DNA from: Lachnospiraceae bacterium
GTDB lineage: Bacteria; Bacillota; Clostridia; Lachnospirales; Lachnospiraceae
Assembly (NCBI GenBank): GCA_022767285.1
Contig: JALENY010000040.1
Coordinates: 1-45,437, forward strand
Length of the DNA: 45,437 bases
Reading direction: 5' to 3'
Shown here one piece after another: positions 43,249 to 45,437 of this stretch. Position 1 is the stretch's first letter. Every line of letters begins with the position of its first letter. The position numbers and the translations under genes are program-made. The notes under the pieces are model-generated. The model searched no databases, was not told the DNA's origin, and was given only the letters and a program-made list of their open reading frames with translations.

Positions 43249-43277
43249 TTGAAAAACAAACACATGTTCGCTATAAT
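43249..43277 (+). promoter_or_regulatory. dinB promoter overlapped by LexA-like box 1
   Basis: TTGAAA (43249-43254) and a perfect TATAAT (43272-43277) are separated by 17 bases. The spacer contains CAAACACATGTTCG (43257-43270), which matches the Gram-positive LexA consensus CGAACrnryGTTyG at all but one defined position. Confidence 0.75.
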
Positions 43278-43285
43278 GAGAGAAA

Positions 43286-43299
43286 CAAACTTATGTTCG
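43286..43299 (+). promoter_or_regulatory. LexA-like box 2 in the dinB leader
   Basis: CAAACTTATGTTCG has the CAAAC and GTTCG half-sites of box 1 and lies 29 bases further on, just past the expected transcription start. Two boxes would allow tight SOS repression. Confidence 0.65.
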
Positions 43300-43424
43300 A
43301 AAAAAACGGGCGTACAAAACGGACGCAAGCCGGGACTGGGCGCATGGAATAGATTCCGGCCTTCTGGAATTTATTTCTGTATGCATGTTCAACCGAAAAT
43401 GACTTATAGAGAGGAGGAATCCGG

Positions 43425-44690
43425 ATGCAGAAAAAAATAATTTTTCATATTGATGTAAATTCGGCTTTTTTATCCTGGGAGGCCGTGTATCGGCTGAGAC
43501 ACCTGGGGGCGGAACTGGATCTGCGCGAGATCCCCTCGGCCATCGGCGGCGACATAGAAAAAAGGCACGGGATTATTCTGGCAAAATCCATTCCGGCAAA
43601 GAAATATCAGATTAAAACCGGGGAGTCCGTTCCGGAGGCACTGAAAAAATGTCCTCATCTGTATCTGACTCCGCCGAATTACAATCTCTATGAACGGTGC
43701 TCAAATGCATTCCTGGATATTTTGCGTCGATTTACACCGGATGTGGAACCTTTTTCCATCGATGAGGCTTATATGGATATGACAGGGACAGAAAAACTAT
43801 GGGGGCCGCCGAAAGAAGCGGCGGATCTGGTCAGGAATACGATTCGCGAAGAACTGGGGTTTACCGTAAATGTGGGCGTGTCCGAAAACAAATTGCTGGC
43901 AAAAATGGCATCTGATTTTCAGAAACCGGATCGAACGCATACCCTGTTTCCATCAGAAATCGCAGAAAAAATGTGGCCCCTTCCGGTGACAGACCTGTTT
44001 TTTGTGGGGCACGCCACAGCCATAAAGCTGTCCGCTATGGGAATTCGAACCATAGGTGGCCTGGCCCAGACGGATCCGTCTTTTTTGAAAGCACGGATGA
44101 AAAAGCATGGGGAGATTATCTGGGCTTTTGCTAATGGCCTGGATTTTTCTGTGGTGGAAGCGCAGCCCGCACCAAACAAAGGATATGGAAATTCCACAAC
44201 GATTGCTTTTGATGTGAAAGATCATAAGACAGCAAAATTGGTGCTTCTGGCATTGACTGAGACAGTGGCCGCGCGCTTGAGGCAGAACCATGTAAAGGCA
44301 GAGGTCATTTCGATCGGAATAAAGACCAGTGAATTTCATCACACCTCTCATCAGCGGATTCTAAGTTCTCCGACAAATATAACCAAAGAGATTCATCAGA
44401 CATGCTGTCAATTGTTTGATGAATTGTGGGACGGTTCCCCCATTCGGCATCTGGGAGTACACACTAGCCGGATTGTACCGGAGACCAGCCCGAGACAGAT
44501 CCGTCTTTTCGATGAGACTGATTATGAGAAACTGGAGGATATGGATCGGGCCGTTGACCGGATAAGAGACCGTTTTGGAATTGATTCTGTGAAAAGGGCT
44601 GTTTTTCAGAAATCACCTATCGATCATATGTCAGGAGGTATTTCCCGTGAAAAGCGGACTGTAAATTATTCGCAGCTGGATATCCGGTAA
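43425..44690 (+). CDS. dinB: Y-family DNA polymerase (DinB/UmuC type)
   Basis: The 421-residue protein is an error-prone translesion polymerase. The palm has FHIDVNSAFLSWE with catalytic D10 and the aromatic steric gate F15, and FSIDEAYMDM with the second carboxylate pair. The fingers (about 20-75), thumb (about 170-240) and little-finger domain (about 245-360) follow. RQIRLFD near residue 365 is a sliding-clamp-binding motif of the QxxLF type. It acts at stalled forks; the SOS-type promoter supports damage induction. GGAGG precedes ATG 43425. The C-terminal tail (about 370-421) is longer than in E. coli Pol IV, as in Gram-positive UvrX-like proteins. Confidence 0.93.
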   Translation: MQKKIIFHIDVNSAFLSWEAVYRLRHLGAELDLREIPSAIGGDIEKRHGIILAKSIPAKKYQIKTGESVPEALKKCPHLYLTPPNYNLYERCSNAFLDILRRFTPDVEPFSIDEAYMDMTGTEKLWGPPKEAADLVRNTIREELGFTVNVGVSENKLLAKMASDFQKPDRTHTLFPSEIAEKMWPLPVTDLFFVGHATAIKLSAMGIRTIGGLAQTDPSFLKARMKKHGEIIWAFANGLDFSVVEAQPAPNKGYGNSTTIAFDVKDHKTAKLVLLALTETVAARLRQNHVKAEVISIGIKTSEFHHTSHQRILSSPTNITKEIHQTCCQLFDELWDGSPIRHLGVHTSRIVPETSPRQIRLFDETDYEKLEDMDRAVDRIRDRFGIDSVKRAVFQKSPIDHMSGGISREKRTVNYSQLDIR

Positions 44691-44745
44691 TGCGAGTTAT
44701 CTGTGTGACGAATGGAATGCTATATTTGATAGATACAGATAGGTA

Positions 44746-44818
44746 ATTGCGAAACTCGCGATGCTCGTTCGCAATCTAGAATCCAAACAAGGAAGAATTT
44801 GTGCAAAGCACAAATTCC
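44746..44818 (+). repeat. Two adjacent hairpins after dinB
   Basis: ATTGCGAA/TTCGCAAT (44746-44753, 44768-44775) and AATTTGTGC-AAA-GCACAAATT (44796-44816, extended by outer GGAA/TTCC pairing) are followed by AAGATAAAAGTTG (44819-44831). The element shares its hairpin-plus-ATAAAAGTTGA arrangement with the left edge of the window. No T-run follows, so it is not an obvious terminator of dinB. Confidence 0.5.
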
Positions 44819-44871
44819 AAGATAAAAGTTGAATAACCAGACTTTCAGGCGCACTTTAATAAGCCTTAGCC

Positions 44872-44887
44872 TTTATAAATTTATAAA
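44872..44887. repeat. 16-base perfect AT palindrome next to the transposase gene
   Basis: TTTATAAATTTATAAA is fully self-complementary and lies 12 bases beyond the transposase stop codon. It may belong to the end of the insertion sequence; the other end is outside the window. Confidence 0.4.
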
Positions 44888-44898
44888 GTTGGTAAGAC

Positions 44899-45437
44899 CT
44901 AAGCAATGAGTGGTTTCAGACTTCGTATGTATTCATGATGTTTAATTTTGTCTGCAAGAACAACTGTAATGAGTTGTGTGATTCCAGCAAGAATTAAGTC
45001 TGCATGCAATGTTTTCTCATTCTGAGTACGACGTCCTGCAAGGCAGAGATTCTCTTTTATGTGATTGATATCTCTTTCTACTGCAGTTCTGATTTTATAA
45101 GTGTTATCCCATTCTTCGGTTCCACGAATGGTTCCGGGATATGCACGAAGATCTTTTTCAGGATAAACATAAATCATACGTCCACACTCAGAAGTAGTAC
45201 ATGGATTATCGCAGATACAATGTCTATGATATTTTCCGGTTGATGCATCCTTAACATGCTTTATTTTAGGACAGACAAACTTATATCTTTTCAAATCATT
45301 TTTCCTTGTAGATGTGCCTTCATGTTTCATTGGAAGTGAATCATCATTAGGACAGCAAGGGATGCCGTTTTCATTCACTTTACAATCGGGATTTTCTAAT
45401 CCTGATCTGGAATTAAGAGGAATGTATGCTTTGGCAA
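44899..45437 (-). CDS. Transposase, DDE type, C-terminal part (truncated by window edge)
   Basis: The frame is open from the right edge of the window to the stop at 44899, giving the last 178 or so residues. Upstream of a nominal GTG at 45378 the frame continues (AKAYIPLNSRSGLENPDC), so that GTG is not the true start. The segment contains a cysteine-rich part (HCICDNPCTTSECGRMIY) and a C-terminal RTAVERDINHIKENL helix that supplies the last acidic residue of the DDE triad (ERD). IRSLKPLIA ends it. It resembles IS1182/IS4-group transposases of Clostridia, but the exact family needs the missing N-terminus. Its presence shows a mobile element at the right edge. Confidence 0.8.
   Translation of the reverse strand, partial: AKAYIPLNSRSGLENPDCKVNENGIPCCPNDDSLPMKHEGTSTRKNDLKRYKFVCPKIKHVKDASTGKYHRHCICDNPCTTSECGRMIYVYPEKDLRAYPGTIRGTEEWDNTYKIRTAVERDINHIKENLCLAGRRTQNEKTLHADLILAGITQLITVVLADKIKHHEYIRSLKPLIA

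Noticed and set aside
1-45437. CRISPR arrays, prophage, toxin-antitoxin or restriction systems
   Set aside because: No regularly spaced repeats, phage structural genes, or recognisable defence proteins are present on either strand.

Overview
The window looks like a chromosomal segment of a spore-forming, low-to-moderate-GC Firmicute, most likely a member of the Lachnospiraceae (Clostridium cluster XIVa). The grounds are the sporulation genes (yabP, yabQ, spoIIE, cwlD, a CotS-like coat protein), the archaeal-type prolyl-tRNA synthetase, strong AGGAGG-type ribosome binding sites, and families common in gut Clostridia (DUF3786, DUF4317, PadR plus a HAAS-like partner, DUF975). The genus cannot be fixed from the sequence alone.

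Layout. 0-5.7 kb: a DUF1858 protein convergent with mecA, an unidentified 73-residue protein with a long leader, a membrane-anchored GH18 enzyme, a DivIVA-like protein with an acidic repeat tail, and the cortex amidase cwlD. 5.8-12.7 kb: housekeeping genes for tRNA modification (sua5/ywlC), pyrimidine salvage (upp, dCMP deaminase), proS and cca, then a CotS-like spore coat gene and mazG. 12.9-23.4 kb: hup and a version of the B. subtilis yabN-yabO-yabP-yabQ-divIC-spoIIE-tilS-hpt-ftsH neighbourhood, interrupted by DUF3786, glycerate kinase and a reversed MFS gene. 23.4-31.6 kb: a cytoplasmic GH13 alpha-glucan hydrolase, DUF4317, an OmpR-type two-component system and a trigger-factor-like lipoprotein. 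31.6-34.7 kb: tRNA-Gly(TCC), O-acetylhomoserine sulfhydrylase and a TrpB2-type enzyme. 34.8-38.2 kb: PadR and its membrane partner, then small membrane proteins (DUF975, DUF2752, and a DUF4190-like protein with low-complexity ends). 38.3-45.4 kb: tex, an AEC transporter, an iron alcohol dehydrogenase, a Y-family polymerase, and the 3' part of a transposase running off the right edge.

Most of the window is conserved core genome; I did not find a defence system, prophage, CRISPR array or biosynthetic cluster. The interest is mainly regulatory. (1) Between cca and the CotS-like gene, a sigma-E-like promoter lies in the 5' arm of a hairpin whose 3' arm holds the ribosome binding site, so read-through and forespore-stage transcripts could be translated differently. 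(2) A short SpoIIE lacks the usual multi-spanning membrane domain but keeps a Spo0A-type promoter with a 21-base spacer. (3) The padR gene has two tandem promoters with the same operator at the same offset, separated by a 148-base tract of about 4% GC. (4) The Y-family polymerase gene has two LexA-like boxes. (5) Several hairpin-bearing intergenic elements recur in the window.
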